Shown here: in pieces, positions 7,323 to 15,853 of the stretch
How the letters are laid out: each line of letters begins with the position of its first letter
Numbering within the stretch: position 1 is the first letter of the stretch
Source: Tropicibacter alexandrii
GTDB taxonomy: Bacteria > Pseudomonadota > Alphaproteobacteria > Rhodobacterales > Rhodobacteraceae
DNA length: 64,000 bases
Direction of reading: 5' to 3'
NCBI RefSeq assembly: GCF_003667315.2
Contig: NZ_RCTZ02000009.1
Span: 62,001 to 126,000 of the forward strand
Made by a program: the position numbers and the translations under genes
The notes under the pieces: generated by a model
The model's database searches: none
The model's input: only the letters and a program-made list of their open reading frames with translations
What the model was told of the DNA's origin: nothing

Positions 7323-9764
7323 TCACGTGCCGCGCGGTTTTGCCCGCAGGGTCGGGTCCGCCTGTGTCGGGTCCTCGGGCCAAGGGTGGCGCGGGTATTT
7401 CGCCCGCATGTCCTTACGCACATCCGCATAGGAGCCCGACCAGAAACCCGGCAGGTCCATCGTCGTTTGCACGGGCCGCTGCGCGGGGCTCAGCAGCGTC
7501 ACCTTCAGGGCCGTGCGCCCCACCATCGGGTGCGTGGTCTGGCCGAACAACTCTTGCAGGCGCAAGGAAATCTCCGGATGCTCGCCGGAATAATCGATCG
7601 GGATCTGCCGCCCCAGCGGCGTCGTGAAATGGGCCGGGACCGAACCATCCAGAGCCTGCATCTGGCCCCAGTCCAGCCGCGCGCGCAGGGCTGGCAACAG
7701 GTCGAACTTCTTCCAGTCGGCGGCGGTCCTGACCCCCGAGAGGTAGGGGAGAAGCCAGTCCTCGACGCTGTCCAGAAGCGCCTCGGGGGACATGTCGGGC
7801 AGGTCATGCCCGGCCTCGCGCGCCAGCGCCACGCGGGCGCAGAATCGCCGGGCTGCGTCCGACAGCGTGATGCCCAGATCACGCACCCCGTCCAACATGG
7901 CGCGGGCAATGGCCTCATCCGGGGCGTCCTTCCAGATGCGGTCATCCAGCGCGATCGCCCCCAGCCGTTCCTGCTGGCGCGCGATCACGCGGCGTTCGCG
8001 CCGGGACCATTCGCACATGTCGTGCCACGCGATCTGATCGGCGAACAGCGCGCGTATCTCGGCCAACGAGATCGCCACCGCCTGCCGGATGCGCGCCTCG
8101 CGCGGGTTGCCGTCGGTATCCGTCACCACGAGCAGCCGTTCGCCCGCAAGCGGGTCGGCCTCGTCCATCACCGCGCCCTTGCCGCCAGACAGTTGAAAGC
8201 GCGGTGCGTCCCCCTTGCGCCGCAGCCCGATGCGGTCGGGATAGGCCAGCGCGGCCATCTCGGCGGCGCTGCGCGTGGGCGCGGCGCGGGGGGCAGAGCG
8301 CGCCAGCCGCTTCGCCTCGGTCCGGATGGTTTCCAGCGCGCCGCGATGGATTGCATGGGGGCGGGTCTCGGCGAAACGCCGCGGGTCGGAGAGCGCCTCC
8401 AGCCGCAGGGTCAAGTCTGTGGGCGCCCCTGTGAGCGGATCGCGATTGGACAAGAGAGACGCCAGATTTGCACCCTTTTGACCCGACATCAGCAACATAT
8501 GGGCAAGACGCGGGTGCAGCGGCAAGGCGGCGATGGCGCGCCCGTGATCGGTGATCCGCCCGTCTTCGAGCGCGCCCAGCAGGGTCAGCAGCGCGCGCGC
8601 CTCGGCATAGGCGCCCTCGGGCGGCGGCGTGAGAAACGGTAATTGGTCGGGCGACGCCTCCCACAGCGCCAGTTCCAGCGCCAGACCGGCCAAGTCGGCA
8701 GCCTCGATTTCCGCGGGGGGATAAGGGCTTAGCGCGCCTTCCTCACCCTTTGTCCAAAGCTTGTAGGCGGTGCCTTCGGCGACGCGCCCGGCGCGCCCCG
8801 CACGCTGTGTGGCCTCGGCCCGGGTGACGCGTTCGGTCACCAGCCGCGACATGCCCGAGCCGGGGTGGAAGCGCGCCCGCCGGGCCTTGCCGCCGTCGAT
8901 GACCACGCGGATATCGGCGATGGTCAGCGAGGTCTCGGCAATCGAGGTGGCCAGCACCAGCTTGCGCCCCGATGTCTCGGGCCGGATCGCGGCGCGCTGC
9001 GCGGCAAAGTCCATCGCACCGAAGAGCGGACGCAGGTTCACGTCGCCCGGCAGGCGGCCCCGCAACAAGGCCTCGGTGCGGCGAATCTCTCCTTCGCCGG
9101 GCAGGAAGGCCAGCATGCCCCCCGTCGTCTGGGCCGCGGCGCGGCAGATCAGGTCGGCCATGGCATCCTCGAACCGCATCCGCTTGCCCAGCGGCGCGTC
9201 CAGCCAGACCGGCGTCACCGGAAAGGCGCGCCCCTCGGAGGTGACGACCGGCGCGTCCATCAGCTCGGCCACCGGCCCGGCATCCAGTGTTGCGGACATG
9301 GCGATCAGGATCAGGTCCTCGCGCAGGGCTCCGGCGATTTCGAGGCACAGCGCCAGTCCCAGATCGGCATTCAGCGAGCGTTCGTGGAATTCGTCGAACA
9401 GCACCGCGCCCACGCCGGTCAGTTCCGGGTCGGACTGGATCATGCGCGTCAGGATGCCCTCGGTCACGACCTCGATGCGGGTCTGCCTGCCGGTCTTCGC
9501 CTCGCCCCGGATGCGGTAGCCGACGGTTTCGCCGACCTCCTCGCCCAGCGTCTCGGCCATGCGGGTCGCCGCCGCGCGCGCCGCAAGGCGACGCGGTTCC
9601 AGCATGACGATGCGCCCGGTCACCAGCCCCGCGTCGAGCAGCGCCAGGGGCACCCGCGTCGTCTTGCCCGCGCCGGGGGGCGCCTGCAGCACCGCACGGC
9701 CCCGCGCCCGCAGGGCATCCAGCAGGGCGGGCAGGGCGTCGTCGATGGGCAGGCGCGGTGTCAT
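7323..9764 (-). CDS. hrpB: ATP-dependent helicase HrpB
   Basis: HrpB is a DExH-box (DEAH/RHA-like) helicase. Its cellular role is poorly known, and it is widespread in Proteobacteria. The 813-residue length is typical. Walker A GAGKTT is at residues 31-36, DEFH at 124-127 and SAT at 157-159. Downstream are the motif VI segment TQRAGRAGRVAEG and the HrpB-specific C-terminal region with the PIDYSGEHPEISLRLQELFG segment, broken here only for illustration of its landmarks. The ATG at 9764 (MTPRLPIDDALP) is preferred over an upstream codon because it aligns with the family. Family assignment is secure. Confidence 0.93.
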   Translation of the reverse strand: MTPRLPIDDALPALLDALRARGRAVLQAPPGAGKTTRVPLALLDAGLVTGRIVMLEPRRLAARAAATRMAETLGEEVGETVGYRIRGEAKTGRQTRIEVVTEGILTRMIQSDPELTGVGAVLFDEFHERSLNADLGLALCLEIAGALREDLILIAMSATLDAGPVAELMDAPVVTSEGRAFPVTPVWLDAPLGKRMRFEDAMADLICRAAAQTTGGMLAFLPGEGEIRRTEALLRGRLPGDVNLRPLFGAMDFAAQRAAIRPETSGRKLVLATSIAETSLTIADIRVVIDGGKARRARFHPGSGMSRLVTERVTRAEATQRAGRAGRVAEGTAYKLWTKGEEGALSPYPPAEIEAADLAGLALELALWEASPDQLPFLTPPPEGAYAEARALLTLLGALEDGRITDHGRAIAALPLHPRLAHMLLMSGQKGANLASLLSNRDPLTGAPTDLTLRLEALSDPRRFAETRPHAIHRGALETIRTEAKRLARSAPRAAPTRSAAEMAALAYPDRIGLRRKGDAPRFQLSGGKGAVMDEADPLAGERLLVVTDTDGNPREARIRQAVAISLAEIRALFADQIAWHDMCEWSRRERRVIARQQERLGAIALDDRIWKDAPDEAIARAMLDGVRDLGITLSDAARRFCARVALAREAGHDLPDMSPEALLDSVEDWLLPYLSGVRTAADWKKFDLLPALRARLDWGQMQALDGSVPAHFTTPLGRQIPIDYSGEHPEISLRLQELFGQTTHPMVGRTALKVTLLSPAQRPVQTTMDLPGFWSGSYADVRKDMRAKYPRHPWPEDPTQADPTLRAKPRGT

Positions 9765-9810
9765 GCGCCCCTTATCCACAGCGGGCAGGGGCGCGACAAG
9801 GTCACATCAC

Positions 9811-11385
9811 TCAGGCAAGGATGAAGTCACTTGCCGTCAGGTCGGTGACATCATGCAGGTGGACAACGAGATCGGCGGCCATGTCGCCATCCGCATCGAC
9901 TTCGAGCAGGCCGTCCTCGAACCGCACGGCGGCTGTTCCGTCAAAGGCGGCGGCGCCGAGAAAGCCCAGCGTGCCGAACGCGGTCAGGTCGATCAGGTCC
10001 TCGCCGATTGCAAAGTCGTACACGGTGTCCATTGCCGCGGCAGAGCTGTCACCGGTGTTGAAGATCAGCACATCGACCATGTCGTCGGCGCCGTCGAGCC
10101 GGAAGACATCCGCGCCGGTGCCACCGTCCAGCGTGTCTGCGCCGTCGCCTGCGATCAGGATGTCGCGGCCATCCCCGCCGGACATCAGGTCGTCCCCGTC
10201 ACCGCCAAACAGCCGGTCCCAACCGGCATCGCCCTGCATCTCGTCGTGGCCACCGCCCCCGATCAGCCGGTCATGGCCGTCGCCACCGATCATCGAGTCG
10301 TCGCCTTCGCCGCCGATAAGGCGGTCGTGTCCGGTGCCGCCCTCCAGCGTGTCGAACCCGTTGCCGCCGATCAGGCGGTCATTGTCCGCGCCACCGGACA
10401 GGGAATCGTCACCTTCGCCACCGGTCAGGCGGTCCGTCCCGTCATCGCCGCGCATCGTGTCGTTGCCCGCATCGCCGTTGAGCCAGTCATTGCCCGCCCC
10501 GCCTTCGATGTCGTCGTCGCCGGCCTCGCCTCGCATCACGTCCTGACCGGCGCCGCCCTGCATGCCGTCATCGCCGTCACCGCCCCGCATCCGGTCGTCA
10601 CCGTCATCGCCGCTGAGGTTGTCGTTGCCGCGCCCGCCGAACATGACGTCATTGCCCAGACCGCCGCGCATGTTGTCGTGGCCGTCCTGCCCGTACAGGC
10701 GGTCGTCGCCGGATTCGCCATCGATGTCGTCGTCGCCATCGCGGCCAAAGATGCGGTCGTCGTCGGTACCGGCGCGCACGGTGTCGTTGCCCCGCCCGGC
10801 GATGACACGGTCGCGCCCGCCGCCCATGTTGTAGGAGCCATGCACCGGTTCCAGTTCCTCCGAGGAGTCCTCGGCCCGCACGGTATCGTCGGTCTCGCCG
10901 CCTTCGAAGGTGGAGGTGCCGTTGACCGCAAGGTTCAGCCATGCGGCAACATCGACAAGGTCCTCGCTTTCGTCACCATCGATGTCGAGGATCGAGCCTT
11001 CGACATGGCCGAGCCCGATCTGGTAGAGGATGGCCAGTGCCGTATCGACCAGTTCCTCGCCCTCGACCACCAGCGTGCCGCCATCGTCGTGAACCAGCTG
11101 AAAACCGGTTTCGACCCCGTCGACGCTGCTGCCATAGGCCGTGAGATAGGTGTCGAGGCGGGTGCCGTCGGCGCGAATCCAGTCCGAGATGGCCATGACA
11201 TCCTCGACGGTGATCTGCCCATCGAGATTGACGCCCAGCGTGTCGATCGCCTCGGCGATCAGCGCATTCATCGTCCGGGCGGCGCTCAGGCCCTCGGCGA
11301 TCTCGGCGGAGGGCAGGGTCTCTGCCAGACCGGGATCGGTCGCGATCGGTGCGGCGAAGAGGTCGAGGGTGGCGCGGGTGGTCAT
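9811..11385 (-). CDS. RTX-type calcium-binding protein with EF-hand/dockerin-like N-terminus
   Basis: The 524-residue protein contains a long run of [16 protein letters not shown] nonapeptides (GGxGxDxLx type) from about residue 185 to 435. A non-repetitive C-terminal cap with the IDLTAFG and DFILA elements follows, as in peptidase M10 C-terminal-like RTX proteins. These bind calcium and are normally exported by a type I system without a cleaved signal peptide; none is seen here. Two N-terminal stretches look like EF-hand or dockerin loops: NLDGQITVEDV at residues 53-63 and DIDGDESEDLVD at 134-145. No enzyme domain is visible and no hlyB/hlyD neighbours are present. The long plus-strand frame opposite is a mirror of the repeats. 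Confidence 0.85.
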   Translation of the reverse strand: MTTRATLDLFAAPIATDPGLAETLPSAEIAEGLSAARTMNALIAEAIDTLGVNLDGQITVEDVMAISDWIRADGTRLDTYLTAYGSSVDGVETGFQLVHDDGGTLVVEGEELVDTALAILYQIGLGHVEGSILDIDGDESEDLVDVAAWLNLAVNGTSTFEGGETDDTVRAEDSSEELEPVHGSYNMGGGRDRVIAGRGNDTVRAGTDDDRIFGRDGDDDIDGESGDDRLYGQDGHDNMRGGLGNDVMFGGRGNDNLSGDDGDDRMRGGDGDDGMQGGAGQDVMRGEAGDDDIEGGAGNDWLNGDAGNDTMRGDDGTDRLTGGEGDDSLSGGADNDRLIGGNGFDTLEGGTGHDRLIGGEGDDSMIGGDGHDRLIGGGGHDEMQGDAGWDRLFGGDGDDLMSGGDGRDILIAGDGADTLDGGTGADVFRLDGADDMVDVLIFNTGDSSAAAMDTVYDFAIGEDLIDLTAFGTLGFLGAAAFDGTAAVRFEDGLLEVDADGDMAADLVVHLHDVTDLTASDFILA

Positions 11386-11562
11386 GGCGGTGTGTCCTTG
11401 CTTTGCATCTGGCTTGCGCCCCCGGAGGGTGGAATTCGCGTCGAATCATGGCCGGTTTGCGGCAGAGGTCGGACCGGACACGGGATGAATAGGGAAAATT
11501 TGAATGACTTGCGCTCGGGCGGTGGGGGCGGCACAAGTCGCGCATTGGACTGGGGGTGACTG

Positions 11563-12537
11563 ATGCAGGACATGGCGGAACAGATCCTTGCGGGCAACAG
11601 GCGGGCACTGGCGCGGGCGATCACGCTGGTCGAAAGCGGGCGGGCCGACCACCGCGCTCAGGCGCTGGAGTTGCTCGAAACGCTGCGCGGCCATGACCGG
11701 CAAGCCCTGCGCATCGGCCTGTCGGGCACGCCCGGTGTCGGCAAGTCGACCTTCATCGAGGCGTTCGGCTGTTTCCTGACGGGGCAGGGTTTGAAAGTGG
11801 CCGTTCTGGCCGTCGATCCTAGCTCGGCGCGCTCTGGCGGGTCCATTCTGGGCGACAAAACCCGGATGGAGCGTCTGACGCGCGACAAGAACGCCTTTAT
11901 CCGGCCCTCGCCCTCGCAAAGCCAATTGGGCGGCGTGGCGCGGCGCACGCGCGAGGCGATCGACCTGTGCGAGGCGGCAGGCTTTGACGTGATCCTGATC
12001 GAGACGGTCGGCGTGGGCCAGTCCGAAACCATGGTTGCGGAAATGTCCGACCTGTTCCTGCTGCTGCTGGCCCCCGCCGGGGGCGACGAGTTGCAGGGCG
12101 TCAAGCGCGGCATCATGGAGATGGCCGACATCCTCTTGATCAACAAGGCCGATGGCGATCTGAAGACCACCGCGATCCGCACCTGCGCCGATTACGCCGG
12201 CGCCCTGCGCCTGCTGCGCAAACGCCCGCAGGACCCCGAGGGCTTCCCCAAGGCGCTGACCGTCTCGGCGATCGAGGAGAACGGGCTGGAAAAGGTCTGG
12301 GGCGAGATGACGGCGCTCAACGACTGGCGACAGGAGAACGGCCATTTCGAGGCGCGCCGCGCCGCGCAGGCCCGATTCTGGTTCGAGGCCGAAGTGCGCG
12401 AGCGGCTGCTGGCCCGATTGACGCGCGAGCCGGTCAAGGGCGCCATGCGCGCGTTGGCCGGGCAGGTCGAGGATGGTCGCCTGACGCCATCTGCGGCGGC
12501 AGAAGAGTTGCTGCGCGAGCACCTGTTGATGGAATAG
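11563..12537 (+). CDS. meaB: Methylmalonyl-CoA mutase-associated GTPase MeaB
   Basis: MeaB is a G3E-family GTPase that protects and reloads adenosylcobalamin-dependent methylmalonyl-CoA mutase. The 324-residue protein has the P-loop GTPGVGKST at residues 55-63, the switch-like ETVGVGQSE near 146 and the base-recognition motif NKAD near 194. The C-terminal region carries the dimerisation helices. The ATG at 11563 is the first plausible start and aligns with the family. It is transcribed divergently from the RTX gene with a 177-base gap. The mutase itself is not in the window. Older annotations call such proteins ArgK. Confidence 0.93.
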   Translation: MQDMAEQILAGNRRALARAITLVESGRADHRAQALELLETLRGHDRQALRIGLSGTPGVGKSTFIEAFGCFLTGQGLKVAVLAVDPSSARSGGSILGDKTRMERLTRDKNAFIRPSPSQSQLGGVARRTREAIDLCEAAGFDVILIETVGVGQSETMVAEMSDLFLLLLAPAGGDELQGVKRGIMEMADILLINKADGDLKTTAIRTCADYAGALRLLRKRPQDPEGFPKALTVSAIEENGLEKVWGEMTALNDWRQENGHFEARRAAQARFWFEAEVRERLLARLTREPVKGAMRALAGQVEDGRLTPSAAAEELLREHLLME

Positions 12538-12633
12538 GCGCGCCTTTGCGCCAATTTCCGTGTTCACGCCATAATCCGGCCATAAGCCCTTGATTGCGTC
12601 GTCATTGGAAACGGTGGCAGAGGTGACGCAGAG

Positions 12634-14349
12634 ATGTGGACGGATCGGTATTGGCAGATTGCCGGGCTTGTCGCGTTTGCCGGGGCGCTGGTCGCGGCGG
12701 AGGCAAGCGGGCTGGTGTCCGGGCTTCTTATGGGGCTCGACGTCGTTGCTGCGGCACTGATCGCGGTTGGGATCGTCGTTCTGATCCCGTTGATCGGCTG
12801 GAGCCTGTTCGTGCACCTGACCTGCGGGCCAAAATCCCGCGCGATCCTGAAATTTGCCTATGCCATGGCCGGGTGGGACCGGAAGAAAGGTCAGGTCAAG
12901 GCGGGTGCCAAGCTGATCGAAGCATGGGGCCTGAAACCCCGCATCCGGGACGCCGACGATGCCGAGGCGCTGCGCGCCATGCTGGCGCAGGCGATGCGGC
13001 TGGAATGCAAGGTGCCCTTCGTGCTGGAACAACGCGTCATGCCGGAGCTTTGGGGGCATGTGCTTGCGCGGGCTGCGGGGGGCACGGCGGATGATCAATG
13101 GTACTACAGCCGCCGCGCCGTCGCCTATACGCCGCAAGATCGTCCTTTACCCCTGTGGCGGCGCGCCCGTGTGGCCCTGCGCAAACGCCTGAGCCCTCTC
13201 GTGCTCAGCGCAGAGGATCGCAAATACCTGACCGCGATCGAGGATTTGGCACGGATGGCGGTGAAGCAGGCCGCCCGGACAAAGGAGCCCTTGCAGATGA
13301 CACCGCAGATGCAAGTGCATCAGGAACTGTACGGCATGTACGAGGCGGCTGGCGTGGCGATGGGCCGGGGGCTGGGCGAGATCCGGCCAGAGGTCGACTG
13401 GCTTCCGCTGACGATGCAGCGCCGCGCCAAACTGATCTCTGACGTGGTCGCCGGACGCGCGGTGCCGGATCGCTTCCGTCTGACCGATCCTAGCGCGATG
13501 AAGACATTGCAGCGCGTTGCCCGCACCGCGACCCGGGCGCAGGCCGCCACCGAGGCTGCAAAGGCCAAAGAGGCCGCTGAACGGGCCGAAAAACAGCGCC
13601 AGTACGAAGCCAGGCGGCAAGAGGCCCGCCGTGACATCGGGGATGCCGAGCTCGAAGAGCTGCTGCTGGCCCATGAACGCAAGGCGATCTTCCTGCGGCA
13701 GGGCGCGTCGGGCGGGCGCTCGCATCTGGGGGGGCGGCCGCCTTTGCCTGCGGGCGTGGCGTGGCCGCGCCATCCGGGCCACGGAATGCCTTTGCATTAC
13801 CTGTGCGGCATCGACTGCGCAGAGATGCCCAAGGTGCCCGGCGAGGCGGCCTTGCCCAAGGACGGGATGCTGCTGTTCTTTGCCGATATCGACGAAGAGA
13901 TGCTGCAACTCATAGATTTCGAAGGCGAGGGCGATACGCCGTGGCGTGTGCTGCACGTGCCCGCAGGCGCGCCGCCGCGCGATTTCCCGGACGACATGCC
14001 AGATGTGGATCACGGCTATGGCCAGATCGATTCGGCGCGGGGCAATCTGGGGCGCAAGGGGTGGCGTCGGACGCCGGTCGAACCGTGTATCGTTTCGACA
14101 TGGCCGTTCGAGGGGCAGCCGATTTTCAGCAATCCGCGCTACCGCGAGGCGGTGCGCATCGCCGAGACGGCCCATTTTGCCGACCACATGTTGCCAGAGA
14201 GCGACGGCGACACACTGGTGCGCGAGGTCAAGGATGCACGCCACTTGATGCTTGGCAGCGCCCAGCACTTCACCAATATCACAGGCTTCGACAAGCCCGG
14301 TCACGTGCGGCTGTTGTGCCTCGACAGCGACCGGGGGCTGGATATGTGA
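12634..14349 (+). CDS. DUF1963 (YwqG-like) protein, ended early by an in-frame TGA
   Basis: The 571-residue reading frame has two N-terminal membrane spans (residues about 7-30 and 34-62). A long helical region follows, with a charged Ala/Glu/Lys coiled-coil stretch near 295-335. The C-terminal domain resembles DUF1963/YwqG, with LGGRPPLPAGVAWP near residue 364 and LLFFADID near 413. The function is unknown. The frame ends at GLDM followed by TGA. The next 31 codons, in the same frame, encode FCDAGVMEFWI and a helix that look like the expected end of the domain. A single nonsense change, sequencing error or read-through is therefore likely. Confidence 0.78.
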   Translation: MWTDRYWQIAGLVAFAGALVAAEASGLVSGLLMGLDVVAAALIAVGIVVLIPLIGWSLFVHLTCGPKSRAILKFAYAMAGWDRKKGQVKAGAKLIEAWGLKPRIRDADDAEALRAMLAQAMRLECKVPFVLEQRVMPELWGHVLARAAGGTADDQWYYSRRAVAYTPQDRPLPLWRRARVALRKRLSPLVLSAEDRKYLTAIEDLARMAVKQAARTKEPLQMTPQMQVHQELYGMYEAAGVAMGRGLGEIRPEVDWLPLTMQRRAKLISDVVAGRAVPDRFRLTDPSAMKTLQRVARTATRAQAATEAAKAKEAAERAEKQRQYEARRQEARRDIGDAELEELLLAHERKAIFLRQGASGGRSHLGGRPPLPAGVAWPRHPGHGMPLHYLCGIDCAEMPKVPGEAALPKDGMLLFFADIDEEMLQLIDFEGEGDTPWRVLHVPAGAPPRDFPDDMPDVDHGYGQIDSARGNLGRKGWRRTPVEPCIVSTWPFEGQPIFSNPRYREAVRIAETAHFADHMLPESDGDTLVREVKDARHLMLGSAQHFTNITGFDKPGHVRLLCLDSDRGLDM

Positions 14350-14445
14350 TTCTGCGATGCAGGCGTTATGGAGTTCTGGATCACCGAAGCCGATCTGGCG
14401 GCCCGACGCTTTGACAAGGCATGGGCGCTGACGGCGGGCAGTTAA
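14350..14445 (+). other. Orphaned C-terminal tail of the DUF1963 gene, in frame after TGA
   Basis: These bases continue the DUF1963 frame after the TGA at 14347-14349, up to a TAA at 14443-14445. They encode 31 residues beginning FCDAGVMEFWI and ending in DKAWALTAGS. The segment fits the family ending, in which a Gly/Cys-Asp-Ala-Gly turn is followed by an aromatic strand and a final helix. No start codon with a ribosome-binding site precedes it, so it is probably read only if the TGA is suppressed or is an error. Confidence 0.65.
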
Positions 14446-14458
14446 ACGTAACAGGCTC

Positions 14459-14487
14459 TTGACGGGCAGGGGATGTGAGTCTATTGC
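14459..14487 (+). promoter_or_regulatory. Candidate sigma70-type promoter for rpmB
   Basis: TTGACG at 14459-14464 and TATTGC at 14482-14487 are separated by 17 bases, the ideal spacing. Transcription would begin near 14494, leaving a leader of about 85 bases before the rpmB ATG. Confidence 0.6.
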
Positions 14488-14503
14488 GACCCGACGAGAT
14501 TCA

Positions 14504-14522
14504 GGGCGCCACAGCGGCGCCC
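14504..14522 (+). other. Leader hairpin in the rpmB 5' region
   Basis: Arms GGGCGCC and GGCGCCC are perfectly complementary around the loop ACAGC, followed by TTGTATATTGG. It would lie about ten bases into the rpmB transcript predicted from the promoter at 14459-14487. It could be a stability element or an attenuator. Confidence 0.45.
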
Positions 14523-14579
14523 TTGTATATTGGCAAGGCAACCGCAGGTGGCCTCGCCCCAGAGGATGAGGATAGACCC

Positions 14580-14867
14580 ATGTCGCGTGTTTGCGAACTG
14601 ACCGGTAAGGGCCCGATGGTTGGCAACAATGTCAGCCACGCCAACAACAAGACCAAGCGGCGTTACCTGCCGAACCTGAACGATGTGACGCTTCAGTCGG
14701 AAACGCTGGGCCGTGGCATCAAGCTGCGCATTTCGGCGCATGCGCTGCGGTCTGTCGACCACCGCGGTGGTCTGGACAAGTTCCTGGCGAAGGCCAAGGA
14801 TGTCGAACTGTCCGACCGTGCGCTGAAGGTCAAGAAAGAGATTGCAAAGGCGCAGGCAGACGCCTGA
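14580..14867 (+). CDS. rpmB: 50S ribosomal protein L28
   Basis: L28 is a structural protein of the large ribosomal subunit. The 95-residue sequence begins [20 protein letters not shown], the signature start of bL28, and contains [12 protein letters not shown] and the basic C-terminal half. Its length is typical of alphaproteobacteria. The ATG at 14580 follows an AGGATGAGGAT purine-rich site. It has its own promoter candidate and is followed by a strong intrinsic terminator at 14891-14922, so it is probably monocistronic. Confidence 0.98.
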   Translation: MSRVCELTGKGPMVGNNVSHANNKTKRRYLPNLNDVTLQSETLGRGIKLRISAHALRSVDHRGGLDKFLAKAKDVELSDRALKVKKEIAKAQADA

Positions 14868-14890
14868 TCCCTTGCTGACCGCATCGATGC

Positions 14891-14922
14891 ACCCCTGCAG
14901 GCCCGGCCTGCGGGGGTGTTTG
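14891..14922 (+). terminator. Intrinsic terminator of rpmB
   Basis: Twelve-base arms ACCCCTGCAGGC and GCCTGCGGGGGT pair with a single U-G wobble around a three-base loop, followed by the T-rich GTTTGCGTTTG. It lies 24 bases after the rpmB stop. Confidence 0.8.
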
Positions 14923-14978
14923 CGTTTGCGGCGCTTTGTCTCTGGCGGGGGGCGCGGCGCGGGCGTATATCGCTTTCC

Positions 14979-15329
14979 ATGACCCGTATGTATCGCATCG
15001 CTGCCGGGATTTTCCTGTCCCTGATGCTCGCGCTGACCAGCGTGAGCATGGCGGCGGCGCGTGGCATGCCGGTGCCGGTCGACACGATGGTGATCTGCGC
15101 CGGGGGCGTGATGCAGGTCGTGCCGATGGATGCCGATGGCCAGCCCACCGGCCCGGCGCATCTGTGCCCCGACTGCGCGCTGAACCTGTTCGTCGATGTG
15201 GGCGACGGCTATGTGCCCCTTGCCCCCGTCCCGGTCTGGGTCAAGATCGTGCCCGCCATCGAGGGAATGCGCGTGGCCGGGCGCGGGGCGCCGGTCGCAC
15301 AAGCCCGGGGGCCACCGCTTTCTGTCTGA
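14979..15329 (+). CDS. Exported protein with CxxC motif, possibly copper-related
   Basis: The 116-residue protein has an N-terminal signal-like segment (basic MTRMYR, then a hydrophobic run, then SMAAARG). A single CPDC motif lies near residue 66, and another cysteine in MVICAGG near residue 40. It resembles the small DUF2946-type proteins that accompany copper chaperones, but the match is loose. The next gene, 38 bases downstream on the same strand, encodes a periplasmic Cu(I) chaperone, which supports a role in copper handling outside the cytoplasm. The chosen ATG gives the best signal peptide. Function is inferred from context only. Confidence 0.6.
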   Translation: MTRMYRIAAGIFLSLMLALTSVSMAAARGMPVPVDTMVICAGGVMQVVPMDADGQPTGPAHLCPDCALNLFVDVGDGYVPLAPVPVWVKIVPAIEGMRVAGRGAPVAQARGPPLSV

Positions 15330-15367
15330 TTTCCAACCGTGAATCTGACATGAAAGGGAAAGACCCA

Positions 15368-15820
15368 ATGAAAAAGACGTTTGTTTTCGCCAGCGCGGTT
15401 GCGCTGTTCGCCGCCATGCCCGCCATGGCTGACATCGTGGTCAAGGACGCCTATGCGCGGGCTGCCAACACCATGGCCGGTGCGGCCTTCATGGTGATCG
15501 AGAATACCGGCCCCGAGGATGACCAACTGATCGACGCGCGGTCCGACGTGGCCAAGCGGGTCGAGTTGCACACCCACAAGGATATGGGCGACGGCATCAT
15601 GAAGATGATGCATGTGGAGGAAGGCTTTGCCATCCCCGCCGGGGGCGAACACGCCCTCATGCGCGGCGGCGACCACGTCATGTTCATGGGGCTGAACGGC
15701 CCGATGGAACAGGGCGACATGGTCACGGTCACGCTGGTCTTCGAGAAGGCCGGTGAAATCGCGGTGGAGATTCCCGTCGATCTGGAACGCAAACAGGGTC
15801 ACGGCATGGCCGGACATTGA
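15368..15820 (+). CDS. Periplasmic copper chaperone PCu(A)C
   Basis: The protein delivers Cu(I) in the periplasm, typically for assembly of the CuA centre of cytochrome c oxidase. It has 150 residues, starting with a signal peptide (MKKTFVFASAVALFAAMPAMA). The DUF461 domain follows, with methionine and histidine ligands in HTHKDM, MKMMHV and the GGDHVMFMGL segment, which fits the family pattern of spaced Met and His residues. A His-rich end (GHGMAGH) could add ligands. An in-frame ATG at 15350 is possible, but MKKTF gives a cleaner signal. A terminator follows at 15829-15850. Confidence 0.92.
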   Translation: MKKTFVFASAVALFAAMPAMADIVVKDAYARAANTMAGAAFMVIENTGPEDDQLIDARSDVAKRVELHTHKDMGDGIMKMMHVEEGFAIPAGGEHALMRGGDHVMFMGLNGPMEQGDMVTVTLVFEKAGEIAVEIPVDLERKQGHGMAGH

Positions 15821-15828
15821 TCCGAAGG

Positions 15829-15850
15829 AGGCCGGGGGCAGCCCCGGCCT
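15829..15850. terminator. Bidirectional terminator between the copper chaperone and cobB
   Basis: Nine-base arms AGGCCGGGG and CCCCGGCCT are perfectly complementary around a four-base loop. The element begins nine bases after the chaperone stop and ends three bases before the cobB stop on the opposite strand, so it can serve both. Confidence 0.75.
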
Positions 15851-15853
15851 TCG

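Noticed and set aside
10100-10820. Short-period DNA repeats in the RTX genes as a possible CRISPR array
   Set aside because: The period is about 27 bases and reflects the nonapeptide repeat of the protein. There are no constant direct repeats with unique spacers.
9559-11559. A 666-codon plus-strand open frame opposite the RTX gene
   Set aside because: It is a mirror of the Gly-Asp repeats, which on the other strand read as Val/Ala/Pro-rich repeats. It has no family signature, and the minus-strand RTX protein explains the conservation.
14347-14349. TGA in the DUF1963 gene as selenocysteine
   Set aside because: No family member is known to me with selenocysteine, and no SECIS-like bacterial hairpin was recognised right after the codon. 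A nonsense change or error is simpler.
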